From Vitis vinifera (Eukaryota > Streptophyta > Magnoliopsida > Vitales > Vitaceae), in NCBI RefSeq assembly GCF_030704535.1, contig NC_081821.1:6959001-7023000 (forward strand): a DNA stretch of 64,000 nt, in the 5' to 3' direction. The notes below the pieces were generated by a model, which worked only from the letters and a program-made list of their open reading frames with translations, ran no database searches and had not been told where the DNA came from. This document shows, one piece after another, positions 22,346 through 35,533 of this stretch; positions within the stretch are counted from its first letter, which is position 1; every line of letters begins with the position of its first letter. A program made the position numbers and the translations under genes.

Positions 22346-23898
22346 TTTCATGAAATCACACAGAAACGTACAAAACTGCTTATAGTACTGATGTGGACAT
22401 GTATGTCAATGTTTAGCAAATTAGAGACATGTAATTTATATGTAAATTCAGAGTACAACCATACCCATAATTGGAAATAAAAATTGGTCCAAAAGCCCCA
22501 AAAAAATAAAAAATAAATAAAAAAATAAAACACATACATTATTATGAATTGAATGCAAACCCCATCAGCTAGGCACCCAAAGAAATTGCAGGAGGGAGAC
22601 GTGGCTACAACTACAAGTTCTACATTTCTCTAACAGATACACAAATCCAATCATTCAGTGTAATGCATGGGAAGAGTGGGGCAGGAGAATGAAGGGTCAA
22701 GATTTAATGAGATGATGGGGCGGGTGGGGAGACGTGGAGTAGGGTCATTAACACCCACCACTGATCTCTGTGGTGCCAGCGATGCATAAAATAATATATA
22801 GAAATTGAAATTGAAGGAGAGGAGAGGAGGGAAAAAAAGAAAAATGAAAAAGAGTGAAGAATGATCCACCTGTTTGTCAGTGACATTGTACATTGGTTTA
22901 GGCAATGAGCAGCAGCTGGGGCTCACCACCTGAGCAACACCTGGAACTGATAAGGTATGGGCCCTACTCGTCCTATTTCCCCATCTCTCCCAATATCTCT
23001 TGAATCATAGATGCAGTAAACCCGATTCTCTTCATGCTCCATTTTTTACATTTAACTTCTACTCTCTACAAACACTTATCACCAATACTACTGGAGTTTC
23101 ATCTCATCTCTTATGCATCTCATCTTCAAAACTAGAGATGGTTTCTTGAAGCAGCAGACACACTAAATTTTTTTGAGGTCATTGCCCATACGGAAACACT
23201 GAAGATTTTGACTAGTGTTAAGGTTTTTTTTTTTCTGGGACTTCTAGAATAATTTCTGCAAATTTTAAAATTTTGAAATCCTGAGTAAAGTTGGGTTTTT
23301 TCCATTGGAGAAGCAAATTTTAAAATGAAGTAATGTTAGATATTTCCATATTTAGATTGTTTGAGCTGCTTTTGAACTGCTTATGGAGAGGCAGTGATAG
23401 AGAGGAAGTTAAGGTTTTTCTCTAATTAACAGACTCAATGGGGAAGCAGCAATTTTCAAAAACAAGTAATGATCAAAGATATTTCAATCAAAATGGATTG
23501 AATTGGTTGAGATAGCAGGAGCGGGAAGAGAATAACAATGGAAGGGATTAGGAGATGGATGAATTTGTCATTTTTTTTCTTCTGGAGTTCTGCATACAAG
23601 TCATGATATTCTTCAACACAAAGCATATAAATTACAAGGAAGTTCTTGAAAAAAAAAATGCACAAACAATGGGAATAAGATAGTGTGTAGGTAAAAACCC
23701 AGATGAGTGTTGAGCAAAACCAGCCAATCAATACTCATGTTAAATATATCGTCTTTCATCTCTCAAACCCTAAAACCCATATTAATCACACGAAAAAATG
23801 GAATATTGGAACTCAGAATTTAGAGCAATATTCAAACCTCCACTTGTGCTACACATCAAACTGCACAAGTGTGGGATGACGGTGATGATGATGATGAT
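22346..23898. other. 3' flank of the TCP gene, no gene recognised
   Basis: Short open frames here lack family motifs and are dominated by low-complexity translation. The last few hundred bases before 23899 are probably the 3' UTR of the TCP gene. Nothing else could be supported. Confidence 0.45.
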
Positions 23899-25008
23899 CT
23901 ATGAGTGGTGACTGGTTGCATCATGTCGATCATCACCTCCATGGTGCGACTGAGACCCACTTGCCTGAGATTCCGACACTCCACTCCCCATCACCGGCCG
24001 ATAAGGGTTTAGTCCAGCCAGCATGTTAAAGTGACCCTCGCCCATGCCACTGCCGCCGCCACCACCGCCACCACCACTGCCACCTCCACCGCCGGAGCTC
24101 AACTGCTGGCTAGGCAAGAGGGCAACAGGAGTCGGAAAATTCATAAAATGTAGCCCACTGGACATAGTGCCCCTATATAAGTTACTGTTATTAACAGAAG
24201 GAAATGGCCATATAGGGTCAGCACTCATGACTTGGTTATTAGAATTAGTGAGCATCCAAAAATTCGCCGGAATCTGACCATGGCTGGCCGGGATGGAGCC
24301 GGTGCTCGACTGCAGCAAGTAGCTTCCCATTTGTTGTTGCGACAAATCCTGCTCCGGCCGCCTCTTCCTCCCTATGCTCTCCTCAGTCTCCGATAGGTCT
24401 AGTGAAGTGTCTCTCAACTCTTGCTTGGCTTGAAACATGGAATTTAGATTGTTAGATTGGAAATTAACGAGTGTGGAAGAATTCTCCGATGATAGCCCCG
24501 GAAAAAGACTTCTTCTTTGAGGGACCGAGAAGTTGGGATTGAAGTAAGTGGATCTTAGTTGAGATGGGACGGACATGCTTGAGCCCGAGCTCCGGAGGGA
24601 GATGTTAAGGGACGTAAAATTTGCAGGAATTGTGCCGGTTCCGGTGGCGGCAATCACGGCAGGCTCGGCCTGTTGAAGCAGCCACTCGATGGTTTCGCCG
24701 TCGGATTTATGGCCGAGCTCACGCGTTAGCTGAAAAACCCTAGCAGCGCAGAGTGCAGGCATGCGGATGCGGCGGCCACGTCCGTCGACTTTGGTGTGCC
24801 GATCCTTGGTGGAAGTCCTCTTGGGAGGCGGCTTTTTGGAAGGCTCCGCTGCGATTTGTAGAGATGAATTAGAGCGGTTGGTGTTGGGTTCTGCAGATGA
24901 TATGGCTAGAGACGGATAACCAGAGCTGGAGCACGCTTCTTCTTCCTTCTTTTCTAGCAATTGGAATGGAAAATTTGGCCTGTGGAGCTCATCACCTCCT
25001 TCCATCAT
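23899..25008 (-). CDS. TCP14: Class I TCP transcription factor, TCP14-like
   Basis: Single exon, 369 residues from [18 protein letters not shown]. The open frame extends 25 codons further (to 25083), but that part translates a CT/CA microsatellite, and the family start resembles M-D/E-GGD..HRP.FPFQLL, so 25008 (or the next ATG at 25005) is preferred. The TCP bHLH-like DNA-binding domain is at residues 66-120: [59 protein letters not shown]. The absence of a four-residue insertion in the basic region and TIPANF after helix II mark class I. C-terminal features matching TCP14 include a YLLQSS block, [24 protein letters not shown] and a glycine-rich run. Class I TCPs bind GTGGGNCCC-like sites in the nucleus and promote cell proliferation; TCP14 acts in germination, internode growth and immunity hubs. 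TCP15/TCP8-type alternatives are less likely. Confidence 0.93.
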   Translation of the reverse strand: MMEGGDELHRPNFPFQLLEKKEEEACSSSGYPSLAISSAEPNTNRSNSSLQIAAEPSKKPPPKRTSTKDRHTKVDGRGRRIRMPALCAARVFQLTRELGHKSDGETIEWLLQQAEPAVIAATGTGTIPANFTSLNISLRSSGSSMSVPSQLRSTYFNPNFSVPQRRSLFPGLSSENSSTLVNFQSNNLNSMFQAKQELRDTSLDLSETEESIGRKRRPEQDLSQQQMGSYLLQSSTGSIPASHGQIPANFWMLTNSNNQVMSADPIWPFPSVNNSNLYRGTMSSGLHFMNFPTPVALLPSQQLSSGGGGGSGGGGGGGGSGMGEGHFNMLAGLNPYRPVMGSGVSESQASGSQSHHGGDDRHDATSHHS

Positions 25009-25029
25009 CACATCAACGACAACCCACTC

Positions 25030-25080
25030 TTTCTCTTTCTCTCTCTCTCTCTCTCCCACACACACACTCACTCCCACTCC
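25030..25080 (-). repeat. CT/CA microsatellite in the TCP 5' leader
   Basis: Plus strand shows a TCTCTC run followed by CACACACAC and ACTCCCACTCCC. It lies just upstream of the preferred TCP start and explains the spurious N-terminal extension rich in Glu/Arg/Lys and Val. Confidence 0.8.
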
Positions 25081-25539
25081 CACAATGCTTTAATTTTTAT
25101 GAGAAACCCAGAAACTGAATTAAACAAAACACATGTGGGTCTCTCTTTCTCTTGTGCTTGGAATTCTTTTCACATTTGATGTATTGTGTTGGTGCAGCTC
25201 AAGTGAGAGAGAGAGAGAGGATAAGGAAGGAGGGCAAGCTTTAAGCAACAAAGATAATGAGTGGGAATTATATGGGTGAGCTTTAAAAAGCAATTTCTTT
25301 ATGTTTTTTTTGTTTTTTATTTTGTGGGTTATGTTTTTATTTTACAAAGAGAAAGAAATTTACTTTCTTTCTTTGGAAGACCTGTAATTGTTGTGAATGT
25401 CACTGCCCATTGGTGGTGTTTTTGAAAATTGTTGTGATTTTGGAATTTAATTTCTAATTTTTATTTTTTTTTATTTTTTATATATTCTGAATCTGGGTTT
25501 CCTTTTATTGTGGTTGGACAGCCCCTTTGGTTCAGACTC

Positions 25540-25600
25540 CACGTGAGGTGCTCTTTTTATCATTCAATCCATAAAGACAATGGTGGCCTGTGTGGGACCC
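25540..25600. promoter_or_regulatory. G-box and class I TCP consensus site upstream of the TCP gene
   Basis: CACGTG at 25540-25545 is a perfect G-box. GTGGGACCC at 25592-25600 fits the class I TCP consensus GTGGGNCCC. They lie about 530-590 bp upstream of the TCP start codon. Function, including autoregulation, is inference from motif match only. Confidence 0.45.
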
Positions 25601-28600
25601 AAACCCAAGTCAAAAAATTGAGAGACTTAGAAAGGAAAGATTATCAATAGGGTCCCATTTCATTCAAGTAATCATTTCCTTTTGCCTTTGGCCTTTGCCT
25701 TTGTTCTGCACCTTTGCTGGGGGACTTTGGGATTCCTGATTGCCTTTGGCCTTCCCTTAGGGTTAGGGCTTTTTCTTATCATCTATATCCTTCTTCCTTC
25801 TACGGTCGCCTTCCATCTCATGTTCAAATTCCTCAAAACTAGATTCAGTCTCAGTATGCCCAAGAAAATTACATATGATATACTACTTTTTTCACATTTA
25901 TTATTCATTAAGGTCTCATTTATCTTGGGCAAAGGCTTAAATTAGTGAGCCTGGGGTGGTCTTATAAAGGCAATTAGATCATAATTGACTTGTTTTTGTA
26001 CATAAGCCATACTCTTGTTCTTCTAAGATGTGGTTAAAGACAGGATCGATCATTAATGATCACCGGTCATAAGTGCTTATAAGCTCCAAAAATTAGAACA
26101 TTCCACCCCAGAAGCACTGTGTGCACTTGTGCATGAGTGGCATGTCGCAATTTCTTCCATAATTGATGTTTACATAAGTAAATTCTTTTGACAATAAGGT
26201 TGATGGAAGATTAATGATAGCATTTTGGCCGTTTTCGTGCTTTTGGGGTAGAGAAAGATGATCTTTTGGAGTGCAGCATCCCATGAAGGACAAGAGCAAA
26301 AGGGTGCACATGAATTACTATGTGTGTATTTTATGATCAATTATCACAAGCTCTGGATACCTCGTTATGGTGGAAAGAAATACATTTTTTAAAACTTTAC
26401 CAACCCGAAAAGTATATACCGTTTTGTAAGAGCCAAGTTTCACGTGGAATTGTGCTTTAATCAACATGTATAAATATGTGCCATAGTCGAGTAGTGCCCA
26501 AAATTTCGGGGCAGTGGCGAATGTCCTAGCCATGGCCTACAGCTGAAGGTGAAAGCTCGACAAAGTACGTTGGTAAACATGATTTGAGGATAGAATGAAG
26601 TTTGATCAGCTCCCTGGTAGCTTAGCCCAATTGCAACCATCAATTGTTGCAAGCATAATGTCATTTTCAAGCCCCACTTCACGAATATAGGTCTATCAGA
26701 AATTAATGGTTTGCCTCCCCCACAAAATGATACGATGCATGTTGTAAAAAACATTCAATTAATAAAAGATGGAGCTCTGGAGGATGTTACAACCCTATCC
26801 ACAACTCCGGAAATTTTGATTTCATGAATCACCCCCATACCAGAATTATTCATGTTAAGGTGCACGCTTAGGGATTGATCCATCTTTGTGAAGCATTTAC
26901 TGCTTGCGTACAAAAACATGTGGATCATTTGATGGGAATATAGTGAGGTGCCACAAATCAGGAGATAGCCCTAGTTGCAGTATCCTAGCTGTGACAGCAT
27001 TGTAGACCGAGTCCCAGGAAGTGTAGGACCGAGCATTAGGCCATGTGCTGCTTCTTTTCGGACCACACCCCTTGCCCACCCTTGTCACTGAACAAGACGC
27101 TTCACCATCAAACTCTAACATCTCCCCGAATTAGAACCGCCGACATAGGAAAAATCTTTCTTCAACCTCTTCTAACCTACGATTTTTGTTTCTAACCCAT
27201 GATTATGTTCCAAACCACAAATTGTGATATATTCCATGGAGTTGAGTGAAATAATGTAGTTGAGGCAATATTAGTCATAGTTGATGACTGGCGGTTAGGT
27301 GACTGACTGCGTGGTTGCAGGGTTGTCTGGTGCAGCCACTCCGGGGACTAGCAATTGACTTGAGTTTTTTCAATTATGGAGGAGCTGAGCCTGAAATTTC
27401 TGGCCCAACGCCTGTGTTTGTCTCCATTCACATCAAGTCAACTGGATTAATAAATGTGGTTGGCTAAGGGTTGCAGCCGTGTACCTCTAGCTTCGCTAAT
27501 TTTGCATGATACCTTTTCCACCACAATAAAATAAAATCAATAATATCAATTAATAATACAACCAAAAAAAAAAAAAAAAAAGGGGCAAATATGGTATAAA
27601 AAAATATACCATTTCAAGGGTTAATAGTCAATACATGAGTGGTTTAGTTTTGAATATACAATTGCCATTGATAATAAAAAAACCCATCCTCCCAATTTTG
27701 TACTATAAGCACATTATTTGTATTTTGTTACCTTTTTCTCACTAAGCAAGTTGTTTGGATCTTTGTAGACTTGTTCTTACCACTTATAATATTCTTTATA
27801 TTTTGATTGCACGTCAAATAAGATGGAGAGAAATGTACTATTAGAAAATATTATTTCAGTAATATAATTACTATGATTTAAAAAATAACAAAGGTATTTA
27901 ATGAAATTCAAATCAATGAATAATATGTATTTAGCAAGAACTCGAGGAAAAATAAGTAAAATTAATCCATTACTAAAAATCATATATGATACGCATAATT
28001 ATCCATTTATATTAGTGTAACACTGCTAAAAAAAATAGATATGTTGTTTGATTCTGAAGGCCTTGATGATATTTGTTATCGAAAATAATTTTTTAATTAA
28101 ACTGTTTTTGAGAATTTGTTTTGAAAACACAATAATTTTAAAAATAAATTTCAAGTATTTTTAACTGTTATTGTAAAGTTCATTAAGTAACGATGAGAAG
28201 AATATTTTAATTTTTTTTGTATTCCATATAAGTGTGTAATCTCTTTGTGAAGAATAAAAACTGTCTTTTTATATTTAAATTTTTAAACAAAATTTTATTT
28301 ATGAAACAATTAAGAACTATTTTTAAAAACTTCCTAAATAGAGGCCATATTTTTTTTCTTTTTCAATTGTATTAGTTTTTTTTCGAAAAAAAATCTTATT
28401 TATTATAAAATTAAACCCCTTATAATTTTCCTTGATTTGTCTCTTATTCCAAATTCTAAAACATATTGTTAAGCTATGTTGGCCCCACACAATTTGAGGG
28501 AAAATATGACAAAAGAAAATAAAAAATAAAATGAAATAATTTAGAAATTATTTTTATATACTTCCTTAAACTCATTTATTTTATTTTAATTTTTATATAT

Positions 28601-29640
28601 AAAAAATAAATGATTTAGAAATACATCAATCTATAACTAATTTTAATCTTATTTGATTTTCTTCACAATAAATCAAACATAAGAAAATGATTTTTCTTAA
28701 TTTGATTGGTAAGTACTTTTTGAGAATCAAATATTGGCTTATAGAAAAGTATTAAGGAAATAAATATTAAAGAAAATAATTTTTTATATTTGATTTTATT
28801 ATTAAAAATAAGAAAAAAAAATAAAATATTTTATGAAAAAATTATTTATTTTAATTTATAAAAAATAACATAAGAAAAATAAATTTAAAGTGAACAAATA
28901 GAAATAATTCATTAAATTAATTTTTTTTTTGTTCATTTAAAAAAAAAAAAGAATTCCTCTTTATTTTTTTCTTCAGAGTTTTCTAGACAAAAAAAAATTT
29001 ACATTTTCCACTCTCCTCGATCAAATCTACGTTGCCAATAAATGAGTGGCTTACCTCAACACGGTAAATTATTGAAGATTGCTGGAAAATTCTGGAATTG
29101 CAACACACGGAATGAATAAACGTGTCCATAATATTATAGGATTAAGTGATTGGTGTGGTTTGAAAATCATGTATGATAATAGGGAAAGGGAAAGAGAATG
29201 GAAGATGGAGATGGTGAGTTGGAAATGGCGCAAAAGGTGTAGACAGTTGGAATCTTTCCCTCCATGAAGTATTGGATGATGTCATACCAGAATTGTTTGA
29301 GGGGTTTTTAAAAAGCTATAAAGAAAAGAATGGAGTTGGGTCACATCACTTGGACTTTCTTTCTCGCAAAAGCAACACCCCATCTTTCAATCCTCATCCC
29401 TCTTCTATTCATTCATACTTGCATTTGTGGACAATCAAGTCTCTAAGTCTCGACTCAACGCGCCCTACTATACACTCTCCCCCACTACACCCCCAATACT
29501 CCTCCATAACTTGTTGGGTGGAATTTGAGACCATGTCTCACGGCTCTATTCCAAGTCTATCAAAAATCATGTGAGAAAATGTGGAACTCTTAGGCAATCG
29601 TTTTATATCTACGATCCGTGACATGACCACCTAATTTATG
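25601..29640. other. Intergenic, no recognised gene
   Basis: From 26090 to 27120 the minus strand has several short open frames in less AT-rich sequence (for example 26318-26533, 26461-26754 and 26897-27121). These could be remains of an old element or gene, but I recognise no domain in them. From 27560 to 29040 the DNA is strongly AT-rich. A weak inverted end pair (GGCCTTGATG near 28060, CTAAATAGAGGCC near 28340) may be a MITE relic. Confidence 0.4.
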
Positions 29641-29750
29641 TGTGTCACGACTCGTGTCATGACGTGTGCCACAATTCGTGCCATGACGAGTGTCACCACC
29701 TATATCATGATGCATTATGCCACTACGTATGTCTTGATGTGTACCACTAA
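29641..29750 (+). repeat. 24-bp degenerate minisatellite
   Basis: Units start at 29641, 29665, 29689 and 29713 (the fourth 27 bp), each of the form TGTGYCAC.A..CGTGTCATGACG with alternating GTCA/TGCC variants. A partial unit follows at 29740, and a related half-unit (CCGTGACATGACCACC) precedes. Copies are diverged, so the array is old. Confidence 0.75.
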
Positions 29751-29759
29751 TCAGGTTAT

Positions 29760-31545
29760 GTATCTTTCATGTCTACGAAAAAATACCCTTGGTAATATCA
29801 TTGCTGTTTGAAAAAATGAGGGCCAAAATGGACGTGGTCTAAAATATCTTGGAATTATAAGCATAGAAGGTTAAAGCCTTTCCTCTCCGATCCAATCAAT
29901 GGGTTGGAGATTATATTCTTGGACTCAATTTTTATTCAACCACATATTTGGTGAGAATCCAGAAATGATAAGGGTGAGTAGGGTTGAGAAGCTGCGGTTG
30001 CTGCCGCTTTCGCCTATGACAACATGGAAAATGGGATTCAAGAATGAGACACTGCTAAAATTGCACCACAGACAGAAAGAAGAAAATATGGCATAGAAAT
30101 GGAGGTCTGCCCAAAAACCAACAACAGAAGTACTCACAAGAAAACAGGAAATTAGCAGGTGACCAAATGGGATGAGGTGATGTGGATTCCATCTTTGTCT
30201 TTTTACTTAGTATGTATATATATATATATATGTGTGTGTAGTCATATTTGTGAAGACTAGCATTTCCATTTTTTTTCCATTTCTTTTTCTGTGGTGTGAT
30301 AATACACAAAGGGGCAACCACCCAGTTTGGCTTAATTATTGTTTTTATTTTCCTTTTTGGTTCTTGGAAAAGCTAAAATTAGTTGTCTCTTTCAAAAAGA
30401 AAAAGAACATGAGCATATCCATCCTCTTTGAGAAAAAAGTAAGATTTATTCATACTTTTTCCTACTTTTTTTTTTCTTCACACATTATTGCGGAAAATAA
30501 CTTGTTTGGCAGTGGAGAAAAAGGAAATAATATTTTCTTCCCTCTAATATCCTTGCAACCAAACACTAAGTGCAGAACTAGTTGCCTGATTAAATGGGCA
30601 TGGAAGACCCAGCCATTACGGTTGGTGTTTGTTTGCTGGTAAAAACATGTGAGGAACCTCTTCTTTTTCAGTAGCTCCACTGGTGACAAAAGTCATTTTC
30701 ATTGCCTTTTTGCCTCTTATGCAAGTTGCAATAAGCCATGCATGTGTGAGTATGACCATCTTATCCATACAAGCTTAAAGAAGTCCAATCAAAGGACACC
30801 AAGTAAGCATGACAAGACAATGAAATTAAAAAACACAGCTATCTTCTTGGACATCATGAGGGCGCTGGTTTAAATTTTGTTCTTCCAATTACTTTTACTC
30901 TCCACCAAATCAGTTGTAATATTCCTCTCAGCCTTTGAACAGATAGTTGAAACCCCATCCCAGAGAAAAAGGCAACCCAACAAGCTTATTGTTTGCAAAG
31001 CTCCTCTTTGAATGGTTATTCTTGGGCTTTTTAGGTAGCTTTTTGATCTGGGCAAAAACTCTTTTAACTGCTAAAGCAATAAGTATGTGTTTGGTTAACT
31101 AGGATGGTCCCACTTGAGATGGTTGTAGAAACATTTATGTAATCTTGGAATTACTTCAAAGAATGGATAAAAATAATGAAAAAGAGTGTTTTTAGATTGG
31201 CTTCCCTAAACGATTCTGGCCTGAAGTTTGAACATAATGTGACGGATTTAGGTGTTTTTTAAGCTCATATATGACGCTTAGACGACTTAAGCAGTTTGAA
31301 GTTGCTAAGTCAGCTTAGCTGAGTACTGAGTACCATTTTGAGCATGTTGTGATATTTAGGTACCTTTGCACTCACAACAACAAAGGCATCAAACTTGAGA
31401 GAACTATTGTGAGTCGTTCCTAGTACCTGACAGAACTGGACTCCTCAAAGTTGAGATGGGAATGAAGCAAGTGTTCCAATCCAAAAGAGAATCAGAAAAT
31501 TTCCATGTTTTAAATGCACTTTTGTGAGTGCTGAGATTTGATTTG

Positions 31546-31576
<31 letters not shown>

Positions 31577-33535
31577 CACACACACAATTTCCCAACTCCT
31601 TTCATGCTTCTTCAGAATAAAAGAAAGGTTGCCCCACCTTTAGAAATGGTGTCCAAGACTTAGATGGAGGACCCAGTAACCTACCCTAGCAATAGAGATT
31701 GTGAAATGGTATTGGACCAGAAAAAGCAATGACGCCATGATACCAATAAGAAATCTGATTTCAACTTTCACTTTCCCGGGAAAGAAAATCAATGCCTCTC
31801 ACCCCATATGTATATTTTATGTATATCCATAAAATGCCATGCTGTCTGCATCTCTACTCCTTATAATTAAATCAAAACAATAGCATGTGCCTTGTTTGGT
31901 AACACTTATTTACACTTCACAATCAAGCTACATGTTTGCTCTTTTAAAGGCAGGTCTCAGCACAAAGTGCATGTCATATATGGTGCCAGTGCTGGCAATG
32001 ATCTGGTTGGGTGGGCATCCATTTTAATTGGATATATAGTCCCTGTCCCAATCCTCAACCAGATTCAGTACTAATTTAATTACCACACCAGTAGACCATG
32101 CCCATCCCCAATTGGACTGGCGGACTTGCCTTTTATTTCATGTATGTATTACGAGTATACGTCTCCCATGTTCTTCTACCTAAAAAAATTTTATGCAGGA
32201 TCCCATTTTGTTCTAAAAGCTTCCAAAAGGGGCCTGAAGTTGAGCCTCTCTCTCCATACAATGATTCTGAGTATTGATACCTATGTTGTTCTCATCTTTA
32301 TATCTTGAAGGCACAAGTGGGTCTTATTTCTCTTCCTCAAAAAAGAAAAAAGAAAAAAAAAAAAAAAAGGTGTATGTACTTGGGTGGTTCTTCAATCTCC
32401 AGGCTCAACTGGGCCAGGGGCTCAATCAATATGTCTCCTCCCAAATTATACAATAACTCTCAGTACTGTCTCCAAGCGCTTGAATTTTGCCATTTCTGAG
32501 AAGCTGAATAGCATTGGCTATGTTCACAAGACGTGTATCCTCTCCAACTTCATTGTGTTGTGCTGATCCTCCAAGGTATTATTCATCTGTTGATTGTTGC
32601 AGGCAAGTGGTACAAGGCCAACATGATGCCCGCTCTTTAAGGAACCTATGAGAAAGTCCCAACCACTCTTTGTGATGCCCTCCACAACCAGAGCTACCTC
32701 CCTGATCAGAAAGGAGAGAATTTAAATTGGCCATCTCAGACACAAGAGTACTATTTTAGTACCAGTCTTGTCAAACAGTAAAAATTTGGGAGAATGTAGT
32801 ATTACCCTCTATAAAAATTGGTCGAGAAAAGTAGCCAAGTAGGCAAGGAAAGTGTGGTGTACAGAAGGCCTGGTAGGTAATGAGACATTGAGAGCGGAAG
32901 AAGCTGTCAGTGCAGTTGTGCTAGCTTTTCAATCTCTTCTCCACTAGTTGCATGCTTCACCAATCTTGTTTATGGCCTTTTTCTTGCCACCTTCATCTCC
33001 CTCTCTCTCTCTCTCAAGGACCAAGTGATACTTTATAATGGTTCCTGATAAAAATCAGTGAATCCATTTGGTTATGGCCCTCCACTTAATCCTGGGACTG
33101 TTTGAGAACTGTTGAAAAGAGGATCATTCTCCTTTCTTTGTCATTGACCGTGGTTTTGGACTTTTGCCCTATGGCGTTTCTCTACACCTATTGATTCTCA
33201 ACTGTTGTCAAATATAATATTTACTTGTACTTTGTTTCGAAAATTTTACTTGATTTTCCATTCATTTTTCCGTTATTTCTGTTACCGTTTATTTGTTTAA
33301 TTTTATTCATGTTACCTGTCTTTAAAGATTGAAGACTGAGCCCACTTTGCTCCTTTATATGGGCGGGCTCCCTTTGAAATTATTCTTTTCATCAACCAAA
33401 ACAAACAATAATTAAGTCTAAATTCCACATCTGCCCTTAACAACCATCAGTGCTAGTGTCGAAGTAGCACTTGAGTCATACATGTGAGGTATGTCATGGA
33501 CATCTAATCTTTTCCAATTTCCACTCTATTTGATG
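29760..33535. other. Intergenic, microsatellites only
   Basis: Holds (TA)n(TG)n near 30209-30240, A-run plus (CA)n near 31547-31586, an A-run near 32340-32368 and (CT)n near 33000-33017. The open frame at 30232-30642 is rich in Phe/Lys/Ser from T/A runs and lacks any motif. No gene, tRNA or known miRNA was recognised. Confidence 0.45.
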
Positions 33536-34969
33536 AAGGGTGACGATTCAGGCTAGTGAATCGTATTTATGTTGTGTCGGAACTTAGGCATTCTGCTATA
33601 TAGATCAATCTAAACCCTATATGAATAATAATTATATTAAAAATATAAACTCAAATACTACCTAGTTGTTGAATAAATAAGACGTAGTATTACCTATTTA
33701 ACTCGTTTAATAATCAAATTGAGTTAGGTCTTATCATATGATTAATGTGTCACATAAATCAACATGTTTATGAATCATTAAAATATTTATTTAAAATCAA
33801 ATTTAAAACGAGTAAAATACGGGTTAAACAATTTAAAGTTATGATTAGGTTAATCAGGAAGACTATTAAATGGGTTAATTTGGGTTAAATTTGTATTATA
33901 TAGGTTGACACAAATTTGACCCAAATTCAATCATATTTAACCAAAATTTGTGAAAGACGTGTTGGGTTATAATTGTATTGACGAATCGTACAAAACTTTG
34001 TCACCCCTAGTTTCAACTCTTTAATTAACTTTGGTATTGCTTCTCGCTTTATTTTGACAATGACTCCCTCCACTATCTCTAGTTGCTAATATTAGTGAAG
34101 GAAGGGAATAATATCTTGACTAATTTCAATAAAAACCCTTTTGCAAGTTCATTTACATTCTTTGATTTGAATAGAGCCAATATTTTTTCATCTTCAAATA
34201 TTAAGAGTTTGATATTTAAAAGTTGAAAAAATGAGAGCATTACACTATGCCTAAAGTTTGATGTCTACTTTGAAGGTTGATTGGGCTTTAAGTGCAATTT
34301 GATTTCATTGTGAATTCGACCTAATTTTCCTTTTTGGAAGTTGTGTTGAATATTGAAATTAAAAAGGTAGTCAATATTTCACTATATTTTGGAAATAATA
34401 CAAAGTGGGTAATTTAGATATAGTATTTTGAACCATTGGGATGTTATGGTTCTCGTTTCCCAAAATGGAAAATTTGGAAATGGACTGTTAAACTTTTGTT
34501 TAAAGATAATAAGTGGGGGCAAGGGAACATTACATAGTAGTGGTTGTGAATTTCTATGTACTCTCTTTATATTTTAGGTAAAGTGGAGTTGGTGTTGGTA
34601 TGATAAACCAATGTTGAAATGAACTATAAATAGAAATGTCATGAGTTGGTGTAGTGGAGCTTGTCTCTAGTGCCTATCATTTTAAAAGGTTAAGACCCTA
34701 ACATAAGGGCATATAATTTATAAGGTTGATGGAGGTTCAATATTCTATTATAGCATGCCAGGATGATAATTTTGAGGGGAGGTTTAATATTTTTCGGGTG
34801 TCCATTTTCCATTCTAGTCAATCATACAATATTAATATTGAGTTGATCTATAGAAAATTGAGAAATTTGTAAAAGAATTAAATGTGTGTTTTATAGTCAT
34901 TTTAAGAAGTATGTTAACGTCATAAAAATTGAGAAAATCGATAAAAATTTGAGAAACTTGTAAAGGAAT

Positions 34970-35133
34970 TAAAAGTGTGTCTGACGATAATTTTAGAAAA
35001 TATTTTTATCATTTTTAATTATTGAAAAGTGTTTTTAATCTTGAAAGATAATTCTAATACCTTAAAGATAAAAATTTCCAAGCATTAGAAAGAATTGAAA
35101 TAATTCCTAAAATCATTATCAAGTACATTTTAA
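34970..35133 (+). mobile_element. Possible short MITE
   Basis: Left end AAAGTGTGTCTGACGATAAT and the inverse of the right end (AAAATGTACTTGATAATGAT) match imperfectly over about 30 bp, both continuing into TTTTAG.AA. The interval is about 165 bp and non-coding. No target duplication was resolved. Confidence 0.4.
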
Positions 35134-35533
35134 GAACACGCATAACAATGTTTTTACTTGTGCAAACATTTCAAATGATCTTTCAATAATATAAGTAATT
35201 TTTCACAATTTTAAAAACATTTCAAAAATTTGTCAATCACTCAATTTTTTTTTTTCAAAACACTTTTAAGATTAAAAATATTTTTTAAAATTACTGTTTG
35301 AGGAAGTTCTTATTTGAAGAGGTGTTACTAAAATATGGTTGGGTACCCATTTTCGAGGTATTGAGCCATTTATGGGCTTCATTGGAAAATCATGCATGTT
35401 GATTGTTAAAGCATTTGCATGGTATGGACATAAGCAAGTGGTTATGAGGTGTATGTTATTATGATGTAAATCACTTTCCTTAGGGTATAATCTCTTGTTG
35501 AGAAATAAGTTCAGGATATAAAATTCTAACGAT

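Noticed and set aside
22651..22929. 92-codon minus-strand open frame near the TCP 3' side
   Set aside because: Phe/Ser-rich low-complexity translation, no motif, no coding signal.
25009..25083. 25-codon N-terminal extension of the TCP protein
   Set aside because: It translates a CT/CA microsatellite and does not resemble TCP14 N-termini; the start at 25008 or 25005 fits the family.
30232..30642. 136-codon plus-strand open frame
   Set aside because: Composition follows T- and A-runs (Phe, Lys, Ser), with no domain and no splice or promoter context.
33536..34010. Possible MITE with AGGGTGAC / GTCACCCCT ends
   Set aside because: The ends match over only about 9 bp and no target duplication was found, so it is not listed as a feature.
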